Source of the DNA: Cerrena zonata
Lineage: Eukaryota > Basidiomycota > Agaricomycetes > Polyporales > Cerrenaceae
DNA length: 64,000 nt
Reading direction: 5' to 3'
Assembly: GCA_038087015.1 (NCBI GenBank)
Contig: JASBNA010000015.1
Coordinates: forward strand, 434,001 to 498,000
The stretch's first letter is position 1, and each line of letters opens with the position of its first letter. Under the pieces are notes generated by a model that searched no databases, was not told where the DNA came from, and saw only the letters and a program-made list of their open reading frames with translations. Below, piece after piece: positions 33,612-44,500 of the stretch. Both the position numbers and the translations under genes were made by a program.

Positions 33612-35117
33612 CTAACGTCCAAAGTATTTCAATTCAATTGGACGAATTATATTATATCCAACAAAGGCAAATAAAATATTGAGTTCAAATGAAATATCAC
33701 CACCAGTAGCCCCAAATTTTTTAGAAATTACCCCATGGTACCATGATTGGTTCATTGATAATACAGTTGATGCAACCCCAAATGCAAATCCTGTAACACC
33801 AGCAAAACCAACCGGGATGGTTTTACGATCATTAAAGTTGGAAACATCATAACCTTTAAAACCTTTTCTATAAATGAAATGTTCAGCCAAAGAAATACCT
33901 AAATAAATAGAAACATTATAACTAATGATACTCAAGAAATTTGACATTGTATCGGCAAATACATAATAAGCAGGTATGGATAAACCTAAGGAAACAAAAT
34001 TACCAATAAGACACCAACCTAATCTTGGAAATTTAGCCAATGGACTCCAAACAGCTTGAATTGCTAATGATAATGAATAAGAACCAGGTAAATTATTTGC
34101 AATGGCTGATAATGATAAAACAACACAGCAAAATTTCCCAAAACCGTGTAAACTGTTAGGAACTAAAATTTGATAAACCAAACCACCAATTGATTTGGCA
34201 GCATAGGCGGAAGCCCAAGTTGGATCATTATAAGTACCCATAGCACTTGCAACACCAATTATAAATGCAAACATACAAGGAACACTAAGTCCAATAACCA
34301 TACACACAAAAATCTTCCAAGAAGGAACTCTAGTATCCATATAAACGAAGTAATCAGCAGCTGAAGGAGCCCAACCACTAGTGAACCCGAAAACTAAAGA
34401 CATATAAGATAAAACATTACCAGCTTCAGCAGTACCAGTTTCCATCTTACCAAAAGTGAAATTTTTTGATTTAGTCAAACGGGCAATTATAATAAGATAA
34501 ATTATAAAATTTGGTATCCAAGAAATACGTTCATAATAATGAATGGTTTTATAACCAAATAATGCTAGTATACAAGTAATGACAACGAAAATTAAACATC
34601 CAGCCCAAGGTGGTAAAGGCCCAAGTGATGCCAATAATTGCACAGCAGGAATAATGTTGACCGCATTCCACCCAATACATGATATAACATTGAATAAACC
34701 GAAAACTCTTCCCATAATATTCCCACAGAAAAATCTTGAAAGAATTTGTTGTCTAAGACCCGATTTTTGACCAAAAACTGAATAAAATGCAACTGGGAGG
34801 GCTCCGATAACTGAAAGAAAGATAATACAAAGAACACTGGTCCAAAAATCAAGTCCATAAGCTAATGGTCCTAAAGCTCCACTACTAAATGCACTAATAG
34901 CCAAATTTGGTGATAAAAACATAGTTAAAGCATTCCAGTAATTGGTATCATTCTTTTGTTCGTCAGTAACTCTTTGAACACCCCTGATTTCAGCATTGAA
35001 TCTTAAACCAACCTTATCAATGATGTTTGTAGCTTGGGGTGGCTTTTCTTCCTGGAAAGATTCTTCATAAACATTTTCCAACCCAGCTTGTTTTTCCTGG
35101 TCCTCAATACTAACCAT
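33612..35117 (-). CDS. NCS1 purine-cytosine permease (Fcy2 family)
   Basis: The 501-residue transporter has about twelve helices. Conserved blocks include NDTNYWNALTMFLSPNL, the SGWAPSAADYFVYMD stretch typical of fungal Fcy2-type proteins, and the LPGSYSLSLAIQ segment. It should import cytosine, adenine, guanine or hypoxanthine with protons. An acidic N-terminal tail (about 50 residues) could carry ubiquitination sites. The gene follows the dioxygenase gene in the same orientation, with 450 bases between them that include an A29 tract. The exact paralogue (FCY2, FCY21, FCY22) cannot be assigned. Confidence 0.9.
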   Translation of the reverse strand: MVSIEDQEKQAGLENVYEESFQEEKPPQATNIIDKVGLRFNAEIRGVQRVTDEQKNDTNYWNALTMFLSPNLAISAFSSGALGPLAYGLDFWTSVLCIIFLSVIGALPVAFYSVFGQKSGLRQQILSRFFCGNIMGRVFGLFNVISCIGWNAVNIIPAVQLLASLGPLPPWAGCLIFVVITCILALFGYKTIHYYERISWIPNFIIYLIIIARLTKSKNFTFGKMETGTAEAGNVLSYMSLVFGFTSGWAPSAADYFVYMDTRVPSWKIFVCMVIGLSVPCMFAFIIGVASAMGTYNDPTWASAYAAKSIGGLVYQILVPNSLHGFGKFCCVVLSLSAIANNLPGSYSLSLAIQAVWSPLAKFPRLGWCLIGNFVSLGLSIPAYYVFADTMSNFLSIISYNVSIYLGISLAEHFIYRKGFKGYDVSNFNDRKTIPVGFAGVTGFAFGVASTVLSMNQSWYHGVISKKFGATGGDISFELNILFAFVGYNIIRPIELKYFGR

Positions 35118-35311
35118 ACTGCTTGTATTCTCAAAGTGCCAACCTAACTAAAAAGAAAGATAATTTGGGGAGAAAAAAACCTTGCCTTTGACTAAGAAGA
35201 AGTAGTAGATTTCCTTCCATAATGTAGTTGAATCTGCTAATCTAAGTTTAATTAACGTCATCTTGAGCCGTATCAATTTGCGAAGAGCTTATCACAAAGG
35301 CAGAAATGACG

Positions 35312-35342
<31 letters not shown>

Positions 35343-35568
35343 GTCAAAAGGCGGAAGACTCCGCTTAAATTTACCGTCCAAATCAGGATGGCCGTAGCGA
35401 CCCTACGATACTGTAGGAGTAGTAGTGATATCTATCGGTCAAGGAAATGGTAAAATACGAAGCCAGAATAATGCGGACAAAGTGGAACGGAGTCCATACA
35501 GCGTGGGAAGCTATTTCTGTCGCGTGACAGCTTGATTTATTGGCTCTGTAGTATAAGAAGTATATAAA
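35118..35568. other. Promoter region of NCS1 permease with poly-A tract
   Basis: A run of about 29 A residues occupies 35312-35340. The remainder contains GC-rich short stretches and no gene. Confidence 0.6.
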
Positions 35569-36771
35569 CTAGTTCTTAATGGTTTCAAGGTGATGCCATC
35601 TTTCGATGGTTCTGCCGTAGAATTTGACCAAGTTTCTTTCACCGGCTGCGACCCTACCCAAGGTTTTACCTTTGGTTTGGTTCCAGTCGTTGAACTGGAT
35701 AGTTTCCCAGTCTTTTAGTTTGTCTTCTTTACTAAGACCTAATTGTTTTAATTTAGGAGATTGAATATTTTCGGGGTCCAATATGGCTTTACCGCTTGGA
35801 TTACAGAAAAGAATAATCACCAAACGATTAAACTTTCTCTGATCCAAAGGAGGTTCAATGACTCGGTGTAAACAAGCCTTAAAATAGCCACCACTGATAA
35901 ATTCCAAAGCGTCACCTAAGTTTACAATTAACGAGCCTTCTAAATGGTCGATGTATCTCCACTTTCCGGTAAAAACATCTCGAATCTGAAGGGCCAATAT
36001 TGGTTGGGATGTGATGAATGTAAAAGCTCCCATATCGGAGTGTCCTCTTAAAAACGTTCCTTCGGTTTCTTGCGACAGTTGTTCATCTCCATAAGGCTCA
36101 TACATCATTAATCTACCATGAGTGTTTGAATCATCAAGATTTGTTCCAACTTTAGCGAAATAATGCTTCTGTAAACTACCCTCTGGTATGTTCAAAATTA
36201 AATCGCAAAGTCTCAACAACTTTGGGAGAATATCCCTTTGAAGGTGGTTGAAATAATCAGCTAATTCTTGCAAGTGGTTTGCAACTAACTCTGGATGCTT
36301 TTCTTTGTCCTTAACAAAGGAATCATGGCAACTATCTCTAAAGTTATAATGATGAATTGAATCTCTAATTCCATTTTTGATTGCCCAATAACCTTTGGGT
36401 TTGAAACCTCTTCCTCTTTCTCCCCCTTCTCCTCCTTGAACCTCTTCTTCTTTAGTAGGTGCACTGGCCAAGTATTGTTTTTGTATTTCATACGGTAACG
36501 TTAGAACAGATTGAGAAACTGCTCTCAAATTGTCAATAGTTTCTTGGGGTATCCCATGGTTAATCAAGTTGAAAAACCCATGAGTTGTGATGGATTTTTC
36601 TAAACGGTTGGCCAAGTCCTGTCTTTTATTCAAATTCTCATCTCCTTCTTCGAAAAATGATAGATCAATTGCATCCAATTTCAACGGATTCAAATCCTCT
36701 TTCGTCCTTTCAGGATCGACAAATGGTCTGACATTGTACTTTTTGTCGACTTCTTCTTTACTCAGGGACAT
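35569..36771 (-). CDS. 2-oxoglutarate/Fe(II) dioxygenase, isopenicillin-N-synthase type
   Basis: The 400-residue protein has the DIOX_N region (IDLSFFEEGDENLNKRQDLA, then THGFFNLINHGIP) and the C-terminal double-stranded beta-helix with iron ligands HSD (RGHSDMGAFTF) and H (CLHRVIEPP). The 2-oxoglutarate-binding Arg is probably in FNRLVIIL. It is soluble, with no targeting signal. Family members include thymine 7-hydroxylase, but the low conservation outside the motif means the substrate is unknown. It lies next to a nucleobase permease and divergently from an allantoate-permease-like gene, so a nucleobase or ureide scavenging role is plausible. An insert EEEVQGGEGGERGRGF is low complexity. 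Confidence 0.85.
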   Translation of the reverse strand: MSLSKEEVDKKYNVRPFVDPERTKEDLNPLKLDAIDLSFFEEGDENLNKRQDLANRLEKSITTHGFFNLINHGIPQETIDNLRAVSQSVLTLPYEIQKQYLASAPTKEEEVQGGEGGERGRGFKPKGYWAIKNGIRDSIHHYNFRDSCHDSFVKDKEKHPELVANHLQELADYFNHLQRDILPKLLRLCDLILNIPEGSLQKHYFAKVGTNLDDSNTHGRLMMYEPYGDEQLSQETEGTFLRGHSDMGAFTFITSQPILALQIRDVFTGKWRYIDHLEGSLIVNLGDALEFISGGYFKACLHRVIEPPLDQRKFNRLVIILFCNPSGKAILDPENIQSPKLKQLGLSKEDKLKDWETIQFNDWNQTKGKTLGRVAAGERNLVKFYGRTIERWHHLETIKN

Positions 36772-37049
36772 TTTATAGTATCGCTTTGAAATATGGTACC
36801 TTCTTAAACTTTCGTGAAAAAAGTGGTTTAGTTATACCATCTAGTTTGCCCTTCTTGCTTATAAATTTAACTAAATCAAAGCTGTGGCTCAAATTTATGT
36901 GGTTGCAATTTTTTTTTTTGCAGCACGCCTCATGATTGCGATAACGAAATCACGGTGCCTGATTTTAAATAATTAGATCTAAATGAGCTTATAAATCAAA
37001 GACATTTCGGTTTTTGGTCTTCAAAAGAGTATTTCAATAAAAAATAAGA
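36772..37049. promoter_or_regulatory. Shared divergent promoter of dioxygenase and Dal5-like transporter
   Basis: The 278-base intergenic region separates the minus-strand dioxygenase and the plus-strand transporter. A shared promoter would allow co-regulation. I saw no clear GATA or zinc-cluster palindrome. Confidence 0.5.
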
Positions 37050-38723
37050 ATGAAGTTACCCTGGTTTATTCCTCAATTAAGACATGTTGAAGACTACACC
37101 CTTGATTATGAAGATGATGCTTCTACAAAGTCAGATTCAGATGAGCTCGAAATAAAGGAGTACAGGGACGAAGCATATCGTCCCTGGTATAAATTTTTCG
37201 ATGAATATGAATATCGGGAAACTACTGAAAGGGCCGCCCGCTTCAAACTTTGGGATTGGTTTCCTGAAGGGGCTCTGAAAGCTGAAAAAAAGTTGATTAC
37301 CAAACTAGATTGTACACTTGCTTTGACTACCTTCGTCTCATATTTTTTTAAATACTTGAATCAATCCAATCTTAATAATGCTTATATAAGTGGTATGCGT
37401 GAAGACTTGAATTTAACGGGTGACTGGTTGGTGAATACTCAAGCTATATTCACTGTAGGTCAAGTTGTTTTCGAGCTACCATTTATCTTCTTACTTCCTA
37501 GGATTTCAATAATTTATCATTTATTTTTCTTTGAAATGTTGTGGGGAATTTTTACTTTGGCAACAGCAAGAGGGAATGCACACTCAATTCAAGCCTTGAG
37601 ATTCCTTGTGGGTGCTTCTGAAGCAATTTTTTTTCCATCTGCTCACTTCTGTCAACCGTTATGGTATAAGAGTGATGAAATAGGTCGAAGATTAGGGTGG
37701 ATGTATGTAGGGAACTTCCTAGGAATATTATCCCTGTCTTTGATTTCTGGGAGGGCAGTACAGAATCCTCCACCCGAATATAAAGGTTGGCAATTTATTT
37801 TTATCATAGACGGGATTATTTCAATAGTATTTGGTGCCCTATTAACTTTATTTTTACATCCTGGGACTCCACAAAGATGCTATTCCATTTGGCTAACTGA
37901 TGACGAGATTCGGTTGGCAAGAAAAAGAATGAAAACTGATAACGTGGATATTAATCATGATGTTAAATCCTTTTTCGATAAACAAACTTGGAAAAATATT
38001 TTAACTTCATGGCATTTTTATATTTTCAGTATTGCTCAAGTATGTGGATTTAATACTAATAGTGCATCGTCTGGTTCTTTTGGGTTATGGCTCAAGTCGT
38101 TAAACAGATACTCTACTTCAAAAGTTAATCAATTGACTGCGTTGCCTCCGGCTTTAGGGATACTTTGGGTCATAATTGTGTGTTTTGGGGCTGACTTCAC
38201 CCGAAAACGATTTGCCTTTATAATTTTTTCAATGGTGATGAATTTTGTTGCAAATCTTATTTTAGCTATTTGGGAAGTTGATGAGTCTACTAAATGGGCT
38301 GGTTATTTACTAGCGTATTTTTCATGGTCTCAAAGCTCTGTTTTTAACCCATTGATAAGTGATATATTAAGATTTGATCAAAACCAGAGGTCTATTGAAT
38401 GGATGATAATTTACATTATAGGACTTCAGTCATCCGCCTGGATAAGTAAGTTAACTTTTCCAACTAGTGAAGAGCCAAGATATCCAAAAGGTTTCTCTTC
38501 ATGTGCAGGGCTTCAGTATTGGCTTTATCTTACTCGTGTCTATAGCTTATTTTTTTATAGGCGTGATGAAAGACACAATGCTATCAAGCATGGAATATAC
38601 CTTTACGATAGCAGCAAGGGAGAACTTCCGGAAGAAATCCAACCAAAAGTAAAGCGAAGTGGTCATAGAGATAATAAAACCAAAACACCCAGTATTGAAG
38701 AGAGAATTGACTTCATAGAATAA
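37050..38723 (+). CDS. Dal5/Tna1-family (allantoate permease-like) transporter with paired frame shifts near the end
   Basis: Anion:cation symporter family of the MFS, about 557 residues. It has conserved KLDCTLALTTFVSYFFKYLNQSNLNNAYISGM, a GRRLGWMYVGNFLGILS block and GWQFIFIIDG. The last transmembrane helix is only good in the +1 frame. After SSCAGF (extra G at 38508-38510) the sequence FSIGFILLVSIAYFF follows. The frame then returns at the T7 run (38550-38556) to give RRDERHNAIKHGIYLY. The two shifts compensate, so the downstream protein is unchanged but the helix is garbled if the sequence is taken literally. Substrate unknown (allantoate, ureidosuccinate, nicotinate or a vitamin). A CTG codon at 37275 (GALKAEKKL) may encode Ser. 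Confidence 0.85.
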   Translation: MKLPWFIPQLRHVEDYTLDYEDDASTKSDSDELEIKEYRDEAYRPWYKFFDEYEYRETTERAARFKLWDWFPEGALKAEKKLITKLDCTLALTTFVSYFFKYLNQSNLNNAYISGMREDLNLTGDWLVNTQAIFTVGQVVFELPFIFLLPRISIIYHLFFFEMLWGIFTLATARGNAHSIQALRFLVGASEAIFFPSAHFCQPLWYKSDEIGRRLGWMYVGNFLGILSLSLISGRAVQNPPPEYKGWQFIFIIDGIISIVFGALLTLFLHPGTPQRCYSIWLTDDEIRLARKRMKTDNVDINHDVKSFFDKQTWKNILTSWHFYIFSIAQVCGFNTNSASSGSFGLWLKSLNRYSTSKVNQLTALPPALGILWVIIVCFGADFTRKRFAFIIFSMVMNFVANLILAIWEVDESTKWAGYLLAYFSWSQSSVFNPLISDILRFDQNQRSIEWMIIYIIGLQSSAWISKLTFPTSEEPRYPKGFSSCAGLQYWLYLTRVYSLFFYRRDERHNAIKHGIYLYDSSKGELPEEIQPKVKRSGHRDNKTKTPSIEERIDFIE

Positions 38724-38848
38724 TCATACAAAGTTTCATTTCGAATGCGTATGTATATATATTTGTAAATGTTGTAGTCATAAACTATCATTAAAAAAAC
38801 ATTAAGAAGGAAAATAAAAGAGAAAAGAAAGAAAAGGTATTTTTATAA

Positions 38849-40809
38849 TTAGACGTGTTCTTCTTCAGGTTTACTTTCACTGGCATAACCAGTTGTAGTA
38901 GCCATAGCTTCTTTTGATGGTGGAACCCATCCACCAGATTTCCATGGTAAAACACCACTGGAGTATAATTCATCAACTTCTTCCAAACTTAATCCTTTGG
39001 TTTCATATACAAAGAAGAAAACAAAGAAGAAACTGAAAATCAAACAACCAGTGAAAACAAAACCATAGTAGAAGTGAATATCAGCAGTAATAAGTGGACT
39101 ATAATGAATTGTTAGTATTATGCTTAGAAAATCTTCTGTACAGGGTAAGATCTCTGGTGTACGGAACTCTATCGGAAAATTGTTGCATGAAGTAAAGCAA
39201 AAAGAAATGCAAGAAATTGCCAGCAATTTCATCTCTTTTCCACCACTAATAAGCTTTACGACATGATCAGTATGAACATAACCAGTATGACCATGAGACA
39301 CACACCCCAGTAGCAACCCTGTAGTTAGTAAATAAGTAGTTATACATACGTAAAGAAAGAAATTAAGAAACCCCAAATCCAGTTACATGCTGAACCAACA
39401 GCAATAGCTTTAGATCTAATTCTTAATGGATAAATTTCGGAAACAATAGTGTAGACACCACCAGCCCATGTAGAGGCAAAGAAGAAAATGAACAAACAAG
39501 TGATGAAAATCATAGCTTTACCAGTATCGGTGTAGGTTTCACCACCGTAGCCTCCTTTATATAAATGAACAGAACCTAATACGGAATAAATGATGAAGGT
39601 AACACTCATAAGAGCAGAACCAGTCAACAAACATAATCTTCTACCGAATCTTTCGATAGTCCAAATACCAACGAAAGTAGAAGCGAAATTGACAATACCT
39701 AAAATGATGGAGGTTTGGAAAGAATCTTTCAAACCAATTGCTTGGAAAATAGTAGTACCATAGTAGAAGAAGTAGTTATCACCAGTTAATTGTTGTAAAG
39801 ATTGTAAGACCATACCGACAACAACTCTATTGAAAATTCTTGGTTTACCAGTAATTAATTGACTCCAAGAAGCAGAACCAGCCAAATTTTCTCTATCGAT
39901 ACCAGCTTGAATTAATTGAACTTCAGTGTAAACAGCAGGATCTTCGGGACTAACTTTATTAGATCTACCGATAGAAACCTTAGCTTCTTCGATTTTCTTC
40001 TTTTCGATAAGGTAACGAGGAGATTCAGGCATAGCGGCCATACCACTGATTAAAAAGATGGCCCAAGCAAAACATAAACCTAATGGGATTCTCCATTGTC
40101 TTGAATCGGAGTAAACTTTAGTACCGTAAGTAGTACAGTAACCTAAGAAGATACCTAAGGTGATGAATAATTGGAAACAACAAACCATGGTACCTCTTAA
40201 AGTTTTTGGAGCGGATTCACCAATGAATAATGGGGATAAAACTGAAACACAACCAACAGCTAAACCAGAAATGGCTCTACCAACAACAATTTGGTACCAT
40301 TTGTCAACTGATGAGATTTGAACGATTATACCAATAATATAAACAATCATTGAAGCAGTTAAACCCATACGACGACCCCAAATGTCACCAATTTTAGATA
40401 AAATGATACCACCAACGGCACAACCAACATTGAAAATTGCAACAATGACCCCAGTTCTAATAGTAGAAATTGAGTATTCACCATTTGAATATTCACCAAA
40501 TCTTCTCTTATAATCACTCATATTAACGAAACCAGAGATGGTACCAGTATCGAAACCGAAAATAAACCCACCGAATGCAACTAACATACAAAAGAAACAA
40601 ATTAAAATGTAATCTTTGAATGATTTTTCTGGTAAAGTAGGTAAGTTATTTTCCAATTCATGAGCTGAAGGTATTTGGTTTGGATCTGAAGGAGTTTCAT
40701 GATCTTCTGGATTTTTTTCTAATAATGAACCTTGGGCAGTATGACTACCAGAACCTGAAGTTTGATCAAGTACTGGTGAAGTATTTCTATTTTCTTCTTG
40801 TACTGACAT
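38849..40809 (-). CDS. Hexose transporter (Hxt/Hgt class) with a spliceosomal intron
   Basis: A twelve-helix MFS sugar carrier. Exon 1 is 39350-40809 and exon 2 is 38849-39098; the joined product is 569 residues. Signatures: [14 protein letters not shown] in helix 1, [33 protein letters not shown] and FGRRLC. The last part of helix 10-12 ([12 protein letters not shown]) reaches [18 protein letters not shown] only after splicing. The intron (39099-39349) starts GTATGT right after FFTx and a stop codon would follow within three codons without splicing. The end [15 protein letters not shown] is the sugar-transporter PETKG-type motif. Upstream lies a cluster of CGGANNA boxes typical of Rgt1 control. 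The exact paralogue is not assigned. Confidence 0.92.
39099..39349 (-). other. Spliceosomal intron of hexose transporter
   Basis: Donor GTATGT at 39349, branch point TACTAAC (39111-39117) and acceptor TATAG at 39099. Joining AC to TCCACTTATT restores T-P-L-I-T-A-D. A second TACTAAC followed by CAG (39319-39330) lies just 20-30 bases after the donor; it is too close for normal splicing and may be a decoy. Confidence 0.9.
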
Positions 40810-41049
40810 TATAGTTAAGTAGAAATAGTATAGTTAAAAAAGAGAAAAATCCGTTTTCGAAATGCAATTTCAATGGGAAATCTCTACATATATATATATC
40901 TATCTACATTCTAAATATACTTGACCATTAAGAGAAACTGGTTGTGAGTGTATATGGTTGCCCAAAATCTTAATAAAAAAAAGAAAAGACCATTTCAAAC
41001 GATGACAGAATGAAAATTATTAAAAAACAACCAAATAAAAAAAAAAAAA

Positions 41050-41051
<2 letters not shown>

Positions 41052-41078
<27 letters not shown>
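41052..41078. repeat. (ATA)n microsatellite
   Basis: About nine perfect ATA/TAA triplets follow a poly-A tract in the hexose-transporter promoter. Confidence 0.85.
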
Positions 41079-41081
<3 letters not shown>

Positions 41082-41379
41082 GAAAAGGAAAGGAAGTAGC
41101 AGCAATCTACTTACTGCTTTTGTCAGATGTTATTGAAAAGCCCATTATGAACCAGACTACAATTTTCGAAAAATAAACTAGTTATGTGGACTTTCTTTTT
41201 CTTTTTTTGTTTCGCTTTTCTTAGTCCCATCAAGCGTAAGCCGCAATTGGACACAAGGACTAAGAATCATACAACCCCCAGCATTATAGGAGAGATGCAC
41301 CTAGTGCTTGAATAAACTTCAGGTGAGGTTTCATGAGTACGGGGACAAAAGAAAAGAAGAAATCTGGTTCCAGCTTATG

Positions 41380-41538
41380 TAATCCGAGCTGAGATTTCCT
41401 GTTCGGAAAAATCCTAAGCAATAGTCCTGCACAAAACGTCAAAAAATGACATACTGTGCTTTTTTTTTTTTTCTTTTTGTATACAAACCGGAAAAAATTT
41501 GTATGCGTTTGTGTCAATAATTAATCCTATATAATCCG
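41380..41538. promoter_or_regulatory. Cluster of four CGGANNA (Rgt1-type) boxes
   Basis: TAATCCG (reverse of CGGATTA) is at 41380-41386 and 41532-41538, and CGGAAAA at 41404-41410 and 41489-41495. All four match CGGANNA, the site of the glucose-regulated repressor Rgt1. They lie 570-730 bases upstream of the transporter start and suggest glucose induction. Confidence 0.5.
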
Positions 41539-44500
41539 ATTCGCCGAACATAAAAGCTATGAGATCATAGGTTTTCTGCTTCTCCATTTCTCCTCATCAG
41601 ACGTAACCAACCTTGTGATGTGCTGGGAACCAAACGTTATGATATGTGGAGGGATCAAACGGAAACGACGGGGATGTAACATGCGCTTTTTCATTAGTAA
41701 CCAGCTAATGACAAACTTTGCAGAGTCAGTAGATTAACGATTATTCAGTTAAAGACAATACACAAAGCTAAATGAAAACTAAGAGTAATCCATCTAACGA
41801 AATACAAAAACATCTTGGGAACAACAAAGCGGCATCATTTCGTAATGCTGAATCTCGTCCCATGGGACAATTTCGCTGGTGGGAAAAACTTTCCCACTCC
41901 AGCGGGGAAGCTGGATCCTTTACTTCAGTTTATATCCTATGGACACCATTTGGAGTGGTTGCAGGAAAATAAAGGCTGCTTCCGCTCTGGATAATAGTCT
42001 GCTCCGATGCCGAACTTAGAAACGCTCGAAAAACCGTATCCGAAAACCGTCCTATTGGACCATCCCCCATCTGATTCACACTTGAACAGGTGTTCAAAAT
42101 CGGTGTGGGACAATTCTTGCCCCTACCCACCCCGATCTTCTCCAATTCTTCAGACAAAACAACAAACTAAAAAAAAAAAAAAACCTGTCAATAATTAATC
42201 CGGATTTTTTTGTGGTGCACAAAACTCATCTGCATACGGTTATTCCGAGAATTTTCCAGCATTTTTAGCTTCTGGTAATTATTTGTCCGACGGTTTTGTT
42301 TGGGGAAATAGAGTGAAATTAGAACCTGCTAACAATCGCTCGGTTCTCACTGAATCTAATCGCGCTACATATTTGTTTGTATCAACTTGCAAAGTTTTAA
42401 GACTTCTGCCCCAGTTGAATAGATGCGGCAACTGAATTTGGCATCTTGTTCCATATCCCTTTAATTTTTTCTTATTAGTTGTTTGTAGCTCGTATTGCTT
42501 GTACAGTGGGGCAAAAAAGTATCTTTACGTTCTTGCCACCATTAACATGTTTAAGAAGAGAACGCAATACTACATTTAGTATGACGACTTCTGGTTGAAT
42601 GCTCACATTTGACCCAAGGTTGTACTCAACTATAGTATAATGCAGTGCTAACCGAAGTAAGTTATACCACTTGGCTTCAAGCTTAAATATTCTCACCATT
42701 TTAGTCTCAGTTTCTAAAAAAAAATGGTGTCAGAGTTAATCCGACGATAGGATTTTCCTTACTGCAAGAGTAATGGAAAAAAAAAGATAGAAAGGGCCTC
42801 CTCATTATCGTTACTCGTGTTTGCTTTGGGTAGTTCGGAAAAAAAATTTTCCTCTTCAGAACAACACGATTTGCCGAGTTCCCACCCACCGATTAGTTGA
42901 CCGATGTAGCTCGCGGGGTCTGATTTGCCTTTTGATTTTCGAAGTTGCAACCCTAACAAAACCAAAAGGCACTTGTAAGCTGTTTCGTTACGTGATGAAA
43001 AATCAGAAGATATTGTTATGGATGGTAATAGAGCTCATGATACTAAACCAGAGACTGGTAACTAAACTCACTCCGGCTTAGCTAATTTTAATTGCCGAAG
43101 ATGAAGCAATGGTTAATAACCTGAACAAAGCAGAATTTGCGAGTGGCAAAGCTTCAATTCATCATCTCCATATTTGAGGCTTATTCCCCTGATAAATCGG
43201 CTTGCTATAGTTCATTTGTAATGAATGGCTAATAACGGTTATGTGCAATATCAGACTTAGTAAACAACTTGAAATGTTTGAAAACTGGCGTAACTGTACT
43301 TTGGTTAGAGGTTTGTATTTACTACAATAAAGTACCTGATTTTCATCGTCTCTTTGCTCAAATCATTTGTTCACAAGGACGCTACTTTGTCCCAGGCGAA
43401 TGTTTCCCCTGTTTCTATTCTGTTCTTGATAGTTCTTTTGGTGAACTTCTAGTTACATTTACAGATGTATGGGTTTATGGAAATGACGAGAAGCCCGCGT
43501 AGTGTAGAGCAAGACTGGGGAAGAGCTCCTAGTGACATTTATCGAGTTAAGGAAGAGCCATGACCGATTTGCTTTCATCTGAGTTGAAGGAATGGTTATT
43601 GTAATGTTCTTTTGAGGAGAACAAGATTATATCTCGATTAACACTGCTTTTTGGTTGAAGAACTCTATTGGTTTTCTCGGAGCTTGTCCTTCACAAATAA
43701 GCAAGAGAATACCCTTCCATCTATTTTAATGACCAATGAAGCACTTCACTTATAGCTCAACACTAAACTGCTTGGTATCTGAGGGCCCCAATTACAATTG
43801 CACCAATAGCAGTGTTGATGGTATGTAACACCGGCAACAGCACGTGAGAATATGCCTAATTTCATCATTGCTTCACTGTTGCGTTGACTCTAATAATGAA
43901 GTTTCATTGATATTACTCCAATCAAGTATCATCTTCAACGGGTCATAGACAAGGTGGAAATCAATACCAGAACATAGGCAAGACTGAAAATCTTGAAAAA
44001 AAAAAATCTTCGTTTGAATAATACTAGCCATCGATAAAAAAATTGAAACTTGATGCATTTTTTATATTTCAGGAGAGTACTTAAGTTTAACTACATAATT
44101 AAATCCAGTAGGTATTTACAAATTTAGGCTAGCTTATTAGAAATAAATAACAGCAAAAACCTTTTTGCAACTATCGGGCTGCGAAATTTTCTTCTTTAAA
44201 TGTCTACCCCACATAAATTACAGAAACAATTCACTTATTTCAGCCAGTTGCAGACTCTTATAGTTGGAATATAAGGACGTCTACCCAAAAGGTTGGTGAA
44301 ACTAGGTATTTTGCCAAGAAAGTATTTCTTTAATGGTTATTCAACAACACCCAGTATAAAGTGAATGGGTATTCTTTCCTGTCTTTGAAGTTCCTGTAAA
44401 TTTACTTTGAAGATAGTGATATTAAGTAAGTATTTGGTTACCTTAAAGCTTGGAGAAAAATTTGATGACTTCATATAATCAAATTCTTAGAGTATAAACT

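Larger units (their letters stand above)
40810..44500. other. Gene desert upstream of hexose transporter
   Basis: About 3.7 kb with no convincing gene. It contains an (ATA)n run near 41052-41078, four CGGANNA boxes at 41380-41538 and two more TAATCCG boxes at 42196-42202 and 42737-42743. Several short reading frames, such as 43269-43502, lack conserved features or initiation context. Large intergenic regions are common upstream of hexose-transporter genes. Confidence 0.5.

Noticed and set aside
39319..39349. A 31-base mini-intron in the hexose transporter
   Set aside because: Although it has GTATGT, TACTAAC and CAG, it is too short for spliceosome assembly and does not restore the protein; the 251-base intron does.
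43269..43502. 77-codon frame in the gene desert
   Set aside because: Some cysteines and aromatics, but no domain, signal peptide or neighbour; not separable from chance.
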